Part shown: one piece after another, positions 1-5,830 of the stretch
How positions within the stretch are numbered: the stretch's first letter is position 1
How the letters are laid out: each line of letters opens with the position of its first letter
Source of the DNA: an uncultured Gammaproteobacteria bacterium
GTDB taxonomy: Bacteria; Pseudomonadota; Gammaproteobacteria; Pseudomonadales; Pseudohongiellaceae
Length of the DNA: 10,005 nt
Direction: 5' to 3'
Assembly (NCBI GenBank): GCA_903926285.1
Contig: CAIYIP010000186.1
Span: 1-10,005 of the forward strand
The notes under the pieces: model-generated
Database searches by the model: none
Told to the model about the DNA's origin: nothing
The model's input: the letters and a program-made list of their open reading frames with translations, nothing else
Made by a program: the position numbers and the translations under genes

Positions 1-1249
1 CATGGCGTGATCTGCCGTTGACCTCGATGTATTCGCTGCCCTCAGCGATGTTATCGATGACAGTTTTTTCCATCTCGAGTTCACCTCGAAACTGGTCGAA
101 ATACGCGAGCTCCAATTTGGTTCCTACCTTGATCTTGCCGTGCTCTGGCTCTAACTGGCCTAGCAGTATCTTAAGCAAGGTGGTTTTGCCACAACCATTG
201 GGGCCGATAAGACCAATCTTGTCTCCACGCATAATGCGCGTGGAAAAATTCTTGATGACTTGTTTGCTTTCAAAACTGTGACTGAGCTTTTCTACTTCGA
301 TCACAATCTTGCCGGATTGCTCAGCAAGATTAACCTGCATGCTGGCCTTGCCTTCGACATTCCGGCGCGCGCCAAACTCTTCACGCATTGCTTCGAGCGA
401 TCGCACCCTACCTTCATTGCGCGTGCGACGCGACTTGATACCCTGGCGAATCCACACTTCTTCCTGGGCCAGTTTTTTGTCAAATTCCATATTCGATTTT
501 GCTTCAGCATCAAGTTGCTGATCGCGGAATACGAGAAAGCGTTGATAGTCATGCTGCCAGACGCGGAGTTTACCGCGATCCAGTTCCAGAATGCGGTTAG
601 CCACCTGTTGCAAAAAACTGCGATCATGTGTAATGACAACCACGGCGCCACGAAAATCCTGTAGTTGTTTTTCCAGCCACTGGATTGCGGGAATATCGAG
701 ATGGTTGGTGGGTTCGTCGAGCAACAGCACATCCGGATCTGACACCAGCGCGCGGCCGAGGGCTACACGTCTTGCCCAGCCACCTGAAAGCTCTGCCATG
801 GTTTTGTCGTTCGGTAAGTCAAGCATGGTCATGACACTTTCGACTTTCTGCTGCAGGTTCCATGCACCTTTGACTTCTATTTCGCGCTGCACTTCTTCCA
901 TCTGCTGCATGACTTGATCAGTGGGCTCCTGCTCAATGAGGTGATGGAATTTTTTGATCAACGCGGCGGATTCGGCCAGGCCGTCGGCCACATAGTCGAA
1001 TACAGTCATGTCACTTGTGGCGGGCAATTCCTGATCGAGGTACGCAACGCGCAATTCGGGTTCCTGCCAGAATTCACCGCCATCCGCCTTGATATTGCCA
1101 TTGAGCAATTTCAGGAACGTGGATTTGCCGGAGCCATTACGGCCGAGCAAGCCCCAACGTTCGTTAGGCTGGATAGTGAGGTTAACCTTGTCAAGCAGCA
1201 CCTGGGTGCCATAGGCAAGATAGATATCGGTAAGGCGAAAAAGAGGCAT
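1..1249 (-). CDS. uup: ABC-F family ATPase Uup (3' end outside window)
   Basis: Ribosome-associated cytoplasmic ATPase of the ABC-F class: two ABC domains, no membrane domain. 416 codons are visible from ATG 1249-1247. Domain 1 has Walker A GRNGSGKST (residues 36-44), signature LSGGWARRVALGRAL (from 154) and Walker B with the ABC-F hallmark LLLDEPTNHLD (175-185). A charged interdomain linker (about 235-305) contains AQEEVWIRQGIKSRRTRNEG (261-280), almost identical to E. coli Uup as I recall it. Domain 2 has Walker A GPNGCGKTT (349-357), then FRGELEMEKTVIDNIAEG and EVNGRSRH, again Uup rather than EttA. The second signature, second Walker B and the C-terminal coiled coil that binds branched DNA in E. 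coli Uup lie outside. ABC-F proteins act at the ribosomal E site; Uup is linked to ribosome assembly and transposon precise excision. The start is the only ATG near the domain beginning, but it has no clear Shine-Dalgarno sequence. Divergent from ubiX. Confidence 0.95.
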   Translation of the reverse strand, partial: MPLFRLTDIYLAYGTQVLLDKVNLTIQPNERWGLLGRNGSGKSTFLKLLNGNIKADGGEFWQEPELRVAYLDQELPATSDMTVFDYVADGLAESAALIKKFHHLIEQEPTDQVMQQMEEVQREIEVKGAWNLQQKVESVMTMLDLPNDKTMAELSGGWARRVALGRALVSDPDVLLLDEPTNHLDIPAIQWLEKQLQDFRGAVVVITHDRSFLQQVANRILELDRGKLRVWQHDYQRFLVFRDQQLDAEAKSNMEFDKKLAQEEVWIRQGIKSRRTRNEGRVRSLEAMREEFGARRNVEGKASMQVNLAEQSGKIVIEVEKLSHSFESKQVIKNFSTRIMRGDKIGLIGPNGCGKTTLLKILLGQLEPEHGKIKVGTKLELAYFDQFRGELEMEKTVIDNIAEGSEYIEVNGRSRH

Positions 1250-1308
1250 ACAAAGGGGACGGGTGACTTGCGTTACAATGGCTTGATTTTGCGAAGCGGC
1301 GAGTCTAC

Positions 1309-1920
1309 ATGAATTCAGTCCCCGAGTCCTTTAAACGTTTGATCGTCGGCATTAGTGGTGCGTCCGGAATTGTCTACGGCATTGAAGCGCTGAGACAGTT
1401 GCGTCAGCTGGGTATCGAAACTCATCTCGTGGTGAGCAAGTCGGCAATTCTGACCCTCACTCATGAAACCGATATGAAATATGCTGAACTCTGCGGATTA
1501 GCAGATGTGCATTATCAGAACACGGCTCTTGGTGCAGCCATTGCCAGTGGCAGTTTCAGAACGCTGGGAATGCTAGTTGCTCCATGCTCCATCAGGAGCC
1601 TGTCCGAAATTGCCACGGGGGTGACCTCGTCACTTCTGAGTCGTGCAGCAGACGTAGTGCTCAAGGAGCGGCGCCGGTTAGTGCTGATGGTAAGGGAAAG
1701 TCCGCTTCATGCAGGACACCTGCAAAGCATGCTGAACGTTACACATATGGGAGCGGTTATCGTACCGCCTGCCCCTGCTTTCTATACGCGCCCGGAAAGT
1801 GTGCAGGACATCGTGCGACAAAGTGTAGGTAGAGCGCTGGATTTATTTGGGCTGGATAGTGGAATCAGTCGCTGGGGCGAACAAGGAATGGGCGCCAACC
1901 CAGAAGGTTCCGGATCTTGA
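1309..1920 (+). CDS. ubiX: Flavin prenyltransferase UbiX
   Basis: Transfers a dimethylallyl group to reduced FMN, making the prenylated FMN cofactor of the UbiD decarboxylase in ubiquinone synthesis. It is a soluble dodecameric flavoprotein of the HFCD fold. The 203 residues show the FMN/phosphate loop GISGASG (14-20), IETHLVVSKSA (36-46), ASGSF (79-83), APCSIRSLSEIATG (91-104), RAADVVLKERR (112-122), VRESPLH (128-134) and the PPAPAFYTRP segment (153-162) with the conserved Tyr. All are standard for the family. It is slightly longer than the roughly 190 residues of E. coli UbiX because of about 8 extra N-terminal residues and a Gly/Ser-rich tail after W189. The Shine-Dalgarno before ATG 1309 is weak (GGCGAG), so a slightly later start cannot be excluded, but no later Met precedes the core. 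No ubiD is visible here. Its 3' end faces rpmG across a strong inverted repeat. Confidence 0.95.
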   Translation: MNSVPESFKRLIVGISGASGIVYGIEALRQLRQLGIETHLVVSKSAILTLTHETDMKYAELCGLADVHYQNTALGAAIASGSFRTLGMLVAPCSIRSLSEIATGVTSSLLSRAADVVLKERRRLVLMVRESPLHAGHLQSMLNVTHMGAVIVPPAPAFYTRPESVQDIVRQSVGRALDLFGLDSGISRWGEQGMGANPEGSGS

Positions 1921-1976
1921 GGCTTACTGAAACAAAGGATGTTGCGGAATAGCTTAAATACGGAGATTCATAGCAG

Positions 1977-2004
1977 GCTGATAGCGATCAATATCGCTAT
2001 CAGC
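1977..2004. terminator. Perfect inverted repeat, probable bidirectional terminator between ubiX and rpmG
   Basis: GCTGATAGCGAT (1977-1988), a 4-base loop CAAT, then its exact reverse complement (1993-2004). The 12-bp stem gains a G-U and an A-U pair when read as rightward RNA. It lies between the convergent stops of ubiX (1920) and rpmG (2018), 56 nt past ubiX and 13 nt past rpmG, the usual place for a shared terminator. The U-tract is poor in both directions (only UUUCC rightward, none leftward). It may therefore work as a weak intrinsic terminator or as a 3'-end stabilising hairpin after trimming. Confidence 0.65.
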
Positions 2005-2017
2005 TTTCCAACAATAT

Positions 2018-2173
2018 TTACTTGATTTTGGCTTCTGTATACATCACATGCTTACGGACAACGGGATCATACTTTTTGATCTGCATTTTATCCGGCATGT
2101 TGCGCTTATTTTTGTCAGTGGTATAGAAGTGGCCAGTGCCTGCACTTGATACCAAACGGATTAAGTCTCTCAT
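2018..2173 (-). CDS. rpmG: 50S ribosomal protein L33
   Basis: Small basic protein of the large ribosomal subunit, near the E site. The 51-residue product begins MRDLIRLVSSAGTGHFYTTD and continues with KNKRNMPDK and YDPVVRKHVMYTEAKIK, the full-length L33 pattern. It has no CxxC pairs, so it is the zinc-independent form. Two adjacent ATG codons are possible (2176 and 2173). I chose the second because AAAGGA then sits 7 nt upstream instead of 4, and because the family normally begins MR. It is 52 nt downstream of rpmB, with which it surely forms an operon, and the intergenic gap holds a hairpin. The TAA stop is at 2018-2020. Confidence 0.96.
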   Translation of the reverse strand: MRDLIRLVSSAGTGHFYTTDKNKRNMPDKMQIKKYDPVVRKHVMYTEAKIK

Positions 2174-2196
2174 CATCGCGTCCTTTATCGAAATAG

Positions 2197-2216
2197 GGAC
2201 CAGGCAAACCTGATCC
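2197..2216 (-). other. Hairpin in the rpmB-rpmG intergenic mRNA
   Basis: In the leftward transcript GGATCAGG, loop TTTG, CCTGGTCC folds into 8 base pairs including one G-U wobble. On the opposite strand the same position is an A-C mismatch, so the structure favours the rpmBG mRNA. It sits 9 nt after the rpmB stop codon and 23 nt before the rpmG start. No U-run follows (CTATTTCG), which argues against a classical terminator. Possible roles are mRNA processing or stability, or setting the L28:L33 ratio; this is inference. Confidence 0.45.
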
Positions 2217-2225
2217 GGTTAATTA

Positions 2226-2462
2226 CTAGATTTTTTCGCCGCGGGCACGAATATCGCCCAAAACCTGCTCAATGCCAACTTTGTCGATAATACGCATACC
2301 TTTGCTGGTAAGGCGCAGTTTTACAAAGCGTTTTTCGGATTCAACCCAAAAGCGGTGGGTATGCAAATTCGGGTTAAAACGTCGCTTGGTGCGATTTTTT
2401 GCATGAGACACGTTGTTGCCGACCTGAGGGCTTTTGCCGGTAACCATACATACTCTTGACAT
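2226..2462 (-). CDS. rpmB: 50S ribosomal protein L28
   Basis: Basic large-subunit ribosomal protein. The 78-residue product has the standard features: MSRVCMVTGKSPQVGNNVSH at the N terminus, the KNRTKRRFNPNLHTHRFWVE core (residues 22-41) that contacts rRNA, and the LRLTSKGMRIIDKVGIEQVL C-terminal part. Length equals that of E. coli L28. ATG 2462 was chosen over the in-frame upstream ATG at 2546 because GAGG lies 7 nt before it, the family starts MSRVC, and a good promoter lies between the two. First gene of a two-gene operon with rpmG. Confidence 0.97.
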   Translation of the reverse strand: MSRVCMVTGKSPQVGNNVSHAKNRTKRRFNPNLHTHRFWVESEKRFVKLRLTSKGMRIIDKVGIEQVLGDIRARGEKI

Positions 2463-2510
2463 GGGATTGCCTCGTAATACAAAACAGCAGGATTTGCCGT
2501 AAAAAAAGAG

Positions 2511-2546
2511 GCGCGATTTATACCAGAAAGGTCGGCGCCAAGGCAA
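2511..2546 (-). promoter_or_regulatory. Sigma-70 promoter of rpmBG with GC-rich discriminator
   Basis: Read leftward: -35 TTGCCT (2546-2541), 18-bp spacer, -10 TATAAA (2522-2517), then TCGCGCC. The -10 matches consensus at 5 of 6 positions and the -35 at 4 of 6. A G+C-rich stretch between -10 and the start point is typical of promoters repressed by ppGpp/DksA, as expected for ribosomal protein genes; growth-rate control is inferred from this. The start point would fall near 2510, immediately before a run of seven T (2507-2501). The leader is about 48 nt. Confidence 0.7.
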
Positions 2547-2617
2547 GGAAATAAGTCCAGGGCAGCTGCTTTTACGGCTATTTGCCTCAGAATCCCGCGC
2601 TTATTTTGGGTATTTTT

Positions 2618-2634
2618 TCCGGATTTTCTCCGGA
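2618..2634. repeat. Paired TCCGGA palindromes after radC
   Basis: Two copies of the self-complementary hexamer TCCGGA (2618-2623 and 2629-2634) separated by 5 bases can form a 6-bp hairpin just past the radC stop (2641). On the radC transcript the hairpin is followed by A residues, not U, so it does not look like an intrinsic terminator. radC transcription may therefore read into rpmBG. Confidence 0.3.
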
Positions 2635-2640
2635 TTAAGG

Positions 2641-3315
2641 TCAAAGCAAACCCCTTTCGGCTAACGAAGTCACCTCACTGTCGCCTACCACCAGATGGTC
2701 AAGCGTGCGGATATCAATAAGCGCCAGCGCATTTTTCAGCCTGCGCGTGATACTGATGTCTGCCTGGCTCGGTTCTGCCACCCCGGAAGGATGGTTATGC
2801 GCAAAAATCAAAGCTGCGGCGTTGTGATGCAGGGAGCGCCTGACCACTTCGCGAGGATGCACCATGGATCCGTCTATGGTGCCGTAAAACAGCTCTTCCT
2901 GGGCGATCACGCGATGCTGGTTATCCAGAAACAGGCACAGGAATACTTCGCGCTGATAAGCGCGCATGCGGCTTCTGATGTAATTGCGTGTGAGGGCCGA
3001 ACTGGTCAGGCAATCCGAGCGCTGCATGGTTTCCATCATATGGCGCTGGGCAAGCTCTACAGTCGCCCGCAACTGTGCGTATTTGCTGGCCCCCAGACCA
3101 TGTTGCGCAGTGAAATCCTCAATTTTGGAATCCAGTATGCCCCTTACACCGCCAAAGACAGACAGCAGATTCCGCGCCAGATCCAGAGCTGTATGCCCCG
3201 CAGTTCCAGTGCGCAGAAAGATAGCGAGCAACTCTGCATCGGACAGACTCTGCGCCCCATGCCGCAATAGTTTTTCCCTTGGTCTTTCCTGCTCGGGCCA
3301 GTCGCTGATTGCCAT
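2641..3315 (-). CDS. radC: RadC/YicR family JAB1-MPN domain protein
   Basis: Member of the UPF0758/RadC family. The 224-residue product has an N-terminal helix-hairpin-helix-like region (SLSDAELLAIFLRTGTAG, 23-40; GLGASKYAQL, 73-82) followed by a JAMM-type metalloprotease-like domain. Putative metal ligands are the Glu in AQEELFYG (138-145) and H173, H175 and D186 in the pattern HNHPSG...PSxxD. Biochemical function is unknown; the original role in DNA repair was assigned in error, since the E. coli radC102 mutation maps to recG. Start chosen at ATG 3315, where the protein begins MAISDWPEQERPREKLL as in relatives and AGGAG lies 5 nt upstream; a longer reading from 3336 adds 7 residues without support. 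Sits upstream of rpmBG on the same strand, as in many gammaproteobacteria. Confidence 0.93.
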   Translation of the reverse strand: MAISDWPEQERPREKLLRHGAQSLSDAELLAIFLRTGTAGHTALDLARNLLSVFGGVRGILDSKIEDFTAQHGLGASKYAQLRATVELAQRHMMETMQRSDCLTSSALTRNYIRSRMRAYQREVFLCLFLDNQHRVIAQEELFYGTIDGSMVHPREVVRRSLHHNAAALIFAHNHPSGVAEPSQADISITRRLKNALALIDIRTLDHLVVGDSEVTSLAERGLL

Positions 3316-3391
3316 TGTTACTCCTCGAGTGGGCATACGCAGATCAGCTTAGTAGAGATTGCAATTACTTGCAGAACTCGGCCATGTGCCA

Positions 3392-3419
3392 TTGTTAAAT
3401 TTATTCCCTGCTTTATATT
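3392..3419 (+). promoter_or_regulatory. Candidate sigma-70 promoter for the membrane-protein pair
   Basis: -35 TTGTTA (3392-3397), 16-bp spacer, -10 TATATT (3414-3419), lying 52 nt before ATG 3472. The -10 matches consensus at 5 of 6 positions and the -35 at 4 of 6. It is the best promoter seen in the radC/membrane-protein divergent gap. Because no better candidate was found before coaBC, it could also serve coaBC-algC. Confidence 0.5.
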
Positions 3420-3471
3420 GGCAAGACTGCCGTCTTCAGAATGACCTACCCACAACCGCCCGGGATATTGC

Positions 3472-3960
3472 ATGGAATTTCTCGCCTGGATTGAACAAAC
3501 CACAGTTGGACTCTGGGTGCGCGAATCAACCTGGGGCTTTCCCATCGCGTTGACACTTCATGCCATCGGCATGGGATTTCTTGCCGGCATCAACTTTGCA
3601 TTTGCCTTGCGCGTACTCGGCGTAGCGCCTGGCGTGAGCCTGCGGAATCTCGTGCGATTTTCCCCCCTGATGTGGAGCAGTGCAGCACTGAGTGTATTCT
3701 CTGGACTCCTTCTGCTCGCAGCCTATCCGGCTAAATCACTCACGAATCCGCTGTTTTATCTGAAGATAGGGCTCATCATTTCCGGCCTGGTGTTAATCAG
3801 CAACATTGCCGCCGCTGTAACTGTGCACTTCGAAAGCAAAAACAGTGTGCTGCATGGACGCGAAAAATTGTCAGCTGTAGCTTTGCTGCTGATATGGGCT
3901 GCGGCTATTACCTGCGGACGGTTTCTGGCTTATACGTACAGCGTACTGACCGTGGGGTGA
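3472..3960 (+). CDS. Four-helix membrane protein, paralog A (DUF6644-like)
   Basis: Inner-membrane protein of unknown function, 162 residues, with four predicted membrane helices (about 24-47, 64-84, 95-118, 133-156) and no signal peptide. Notable residues are WGFP (21-24), H30 within helix 1, LRVLG (46-50), P65, YPAKSLTNPLFYLK (85-98), W142 and CGR (148-150) in helix 4. The same residues occur, one position later, in the next gene, so the two are paralogs. The pattern matches what I remember of the uncharacterised membrane family DUF6644; that assignment is from memory and unverified. An intramembrane His suggests, but does not show, cofactor (such as haem) binding. ATG 3472 has only a weak Shine-Dalgarno (GGGA). 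It is divergent from radC and 55 nt upstream of its paralog. Confidence 0.8.
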   Translation: MEFLAWIEQTTVGLWVRESTWGFPIALTLHAIGMGFLAGINFAFALRVLGVAPGVSLRNLVRFSPLMWSSAALSVFSGLLLLAAYPAKSLTNPLFYLKIGLIISGLVLISNIAAAVTVHFESKNSVLHGREKLSAVALLLIWAAAITCGRFLAYTYSVLTVG

Positions 3961-4015
3961 GCTGGCTGGTTTTTAGATGCTGTTGAATAACCAAACTCTT
4001 TGCTGAGGATTTTCC

Positions 4016-4525
4016 ATGGAGGCACAACTACTCGAGTTTTCCCGCAGCGCGGGAATATATGGCTTCATGAATTCGCCCTGGGGCTGGCCTGTAATTGAGT
4101 CGCTGCATTTTATCGGGCTGTCGCTGCTGCTCGGCACGGTCGGCTTGTTCGACCTGCGCATGCTCGGCTTTGGCAAAAGCATTTCTCTTGCTGCCTTGCA
4201 CAGGCTGATACCGTTTGGTGTGTTGGGGTTTTTCCTGAATGTCATAACAGGAATAATGTTCATTACCACTTTTCCAGATCAGTACATCTACAACCCGGCG
4301 GTGCAGAGCAAATTCCTGTTTCTCGGACTTGCCGGCATCAACATGCTGCTGTTTTATCAGTTCAGCTTCAGACAGGTCAACGAGGAAAATCCGGACGTTA
4401 AGGCGCTAGCGAAAGCCAAAGTATTTGCGCTAGTGTCCTTGCTGTGCTGGCTGGGCGTAATTACCGGCGGCAGGCTTATCACCTTCTACAGACCTCCCTT
4501 TTACTGGTGTTTCTGGTGCCAATAA
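4016..4525 (+). CDS. Four-helix membrane protein, paralog B (DUF6644-like)
   Basis: Second member of the tandem pair: 169 residues, four predicted membrane helices (about 25-46, 65-85, 99-117, 135-157). Shared positions with paralog A are WGWP (22-25), H31 in ESLHFIG, LRMLG (47-51), P66, FPDQYIYNPAVQSK (86-99), W145 and GGR (151-153). It differs in D46 next to R48 (paralog A has Ala), and in a C-terminal extension YRPPFYWCFWCQ carrying two cysteines in a CxxC spacing, which paralog A lacks. Those cysteines could bind metal or form a disulfide; this is speculation. GAGG lies 7 nt before ATG 4016, a good start. The short gap to paralog A and the shared orientation suggest one transcript and perhaps a heteromeric complex. 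Function unknown. Confidence 0.82.
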   Translation: MEAQLLEFSRSAGIYGFMNSPWGWPVIESLHFIGLSLLLGTVGLFDLRMLGFGKSISLAALHRLIPFGVLGFFLNVITGIMFITTFPDQYIYNPAVQSKFLFLGLAGINMLLFYQFSFRQVNEENPDVKALAKAKVFALVSLLCWLGVITGGRLITFYRPPFYWCFWCQ

Positions 4526-4566
4526 GGGCCCAGCATGGGAACTCTTTGCAAAATCGCGAGGTTTGA

Positions 4567-4635
4567 ATGTTCATCCCCATGTTGATAGGCTTCGCCCACT
4601 TCAGCACATTCTTGTTTGCTGAACCTTTGAAGTAA
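4567..4635 (+). CDS. Possible 22-residue leader ORF upstream of coaBC
   Basis: ATG 4567 is preceded by GAGG at a 5-nt spacing (GCGAGGTTTGAATG), better than the initiation signal of coaBC itself. The 22-residue product is hydrophobic (begins MFIPMLIGFAHF, ends FAEPLK) and could be a small membrane peptide. Its TAA (4633-4635) ends 7 nt before the coaBC ATG, which has no clear Shine-Dalgarno, so translational coupling is conceivable. Short ORFs of this size with a chance ribosome site are not rare, so this is only a candidate. Confidence 0.25.
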   Translation: MFIPMLIGFAHFSTFLFAEPLK

Positions 4636-4642
4636 CAGCTAG

Positions 4643-5830
4643 ATGCTCAGCCTTAATAACAAAAACATTATTCTCGGCATAACAGGTGGCATAGCCGCTT
4701 ATAAAAGTGCGGAGTTATGCCGTTTGCTGATCAAGGCGGGGGCCCAAGTACGAGTCGTGATGACCCAGGCTGCGCAGGAGTTCATCACTCCGCTGACCAT
4801 GCAGTCTCTTTCCGGCAATCGTGTTCATACACAACTACTCGATACGGAAGCCGAAGCGGCGATGGGGCATATTGAACTCGCGCGCTGGGCAGACCTCATT
4901 CTGGTTGCACCTGCCAGCGCCAACTTCATGGCACAACTGGCACATGGTGAAGCGCATGACCTGCTGACTACTTTGTGTGTCGCTTCAAGAAGTCCTCTCG
5001 CCATAGCCCCTGCGATGAACCAGGCCATGTGGAGCAACACGGCAACACAACAGAATCTGCAAACCCTCCAACAAAACGGTATTCATATATTCGGGCCTGA
5101 CGCCGGCGCGCAAGCTTGCGGTGACATTGGCCTTGGCCGTATGCAGGAACCGCAGCAACTCGCCGAACAGTCCGCAGCCCTGTTTGAAACCGGCGTACTT
5201 GCCGGGCTGAATGTCGTCATCACGGCGGGACCAACGCGCGAAGCTGTGGACCCTGTTCGTTTCATCAGCAATCACAGCTCGGGCAAGATGGGTTATGCGC
5301 TCGCCAGAGCTGCCGTGGACGCTGGTGCAAAAGTCACACTGGTCAGTGGCCCGACGAATTTACCACCACCGGCAGGAGTTGATTTTATTGCTGTCGAAAG
5401 TGCTTTGCAGATGCTTGCAGCTTGCGAAGCACGCACTGCTGATATTTTTATCGGCGTCGCTGCCGTCGCGGATTATCGTCCTGCCCAAGCAGCGCAACAA
5501 AAAATCAAGAAGTCGCACGAAACACTTTCGCTCGAACTGGTCCGCAATCCCGACATCCTCGCCACTATTGCCACAAGTAACCCGCGCCCCTTTTGTGTCG
5601 GCTTTGCTGCCGAAACCGAAAATCTTGCGCACAACGCACAACAGAAACTACAAAATAAAAAACTCGACATGATCATTGCCAACGATGCCGAGGCTACCTT
5701 TGGCCACGATCATGCTAGCGCCATTGCGCTGTGGATGGGGGGTGAAGAAACCTTCACACAGCAAAGCAAAGAACAACTTGCCCGCTGCATCATAGAATTG
5801 ATTGCTTCGCGGATGCAGTCAACACGATGA
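4643..5830 (+). CDS. coaBC: Bifunctional phosphopantothenoylcysteine decarboxylase / phosphopantothenate-cysteine ligase
   Basis: Two consecutive steps of coenzyme A synthesis: CoaB joins 4'-phosphopantothenate to cysteine using CTP, and CoaC decarboxylates the product with FMN. The 395 residues contain an N-terminal flavoprotein domain (about 1-185) with GITGGIAAYKS (12-22), catalytic His76 in MGHIEL, the PAMNQAMW motif (123-130, N126) and the substrate-lid Cys159 in ACGDIGLGRM. The C-terminal ligase domain has ITAGPTREAVDPVRFISNHS (193-212, N210), GKMG, AAVADYRP (273-280) and KIKK (287-290). All key residues of E. coli CoaBC are kept and length is normal. An in-frame TAG directly precedes ATG 4643, fixing it as the longest start; its ribosome site is weak. 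The stop overlaps the start of the next gene by 4 bp. In many relatives dut follows; it does not here. Confidence 0.97.
   Translation: MLSLNNKNIILGITGGIAAYKSAELCRLLIKAGAQVRVVMTQAAQEFITPLTMQSLSGNRVHTQLLDTEAEAAMGHIELARWADLILVAPASANFMAQLAHGEAHDLLTTLCVASRSPLAIAPAMNQAMWSNTATQQNLQTLQQNGIHIFGPDAGAQACGDIGLGRMQEPQQLAEQSAALFETGVLAGLNVVITAGPTREAVDPVRFISNHSSGKMGYALARAAVDAGAKVTLVSGPTNLPPPAGVDFIAVESALQMLAACEARTADIFIGVAAVADYRPAQAAQQKIKKSHETLSLELVRNPDILATIATSNPRPFCVGFAAETENLAHNAQQKLQNKKLDMIIANDAEATFGHDHASAIALWMGGEETFTQQSKEQLARCIIELIASRMQSTR

Noticed and set aside
301..732. 143-codon leftward reading frame, and rightward frames at 260-664, 591-917 and 914-1312
   Set aside because: They lie within uup, whose frame carries both Walker A motifs, a signature motif, a Walker B motif and the diagnostic linker. 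The other frames show no domain or family resemblance.
1268..1279. TTGCGT/TACAAT elements as a ubiX promoter
   Set aside because: TACAAT is a fair -10, but TTGCGT abuts it and no -35 lies at 16-18 bp spacing, so I could not support a promoter call.
2695..3270. 191-codon rightward frame opposite radC
   Set aside because: The RadC frame on the other strand has the JAMM motif and a good ribosome site; this frame has no family resemblance.
3961..4015. Imperfect stem GGTTTTT...AATAACC between the two membrane-protein genes
   Set aside because: Seven weak pairs with a central mismatch and a wide loop; not convincing as a terminator or regulatory structure.
4582..4610. TTGATA with CACATT as a coaBC promoter
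   Set aside because: The spacing is 17 bp but the -10 matches consensus at only 3 of 6 positions; too weak to list.
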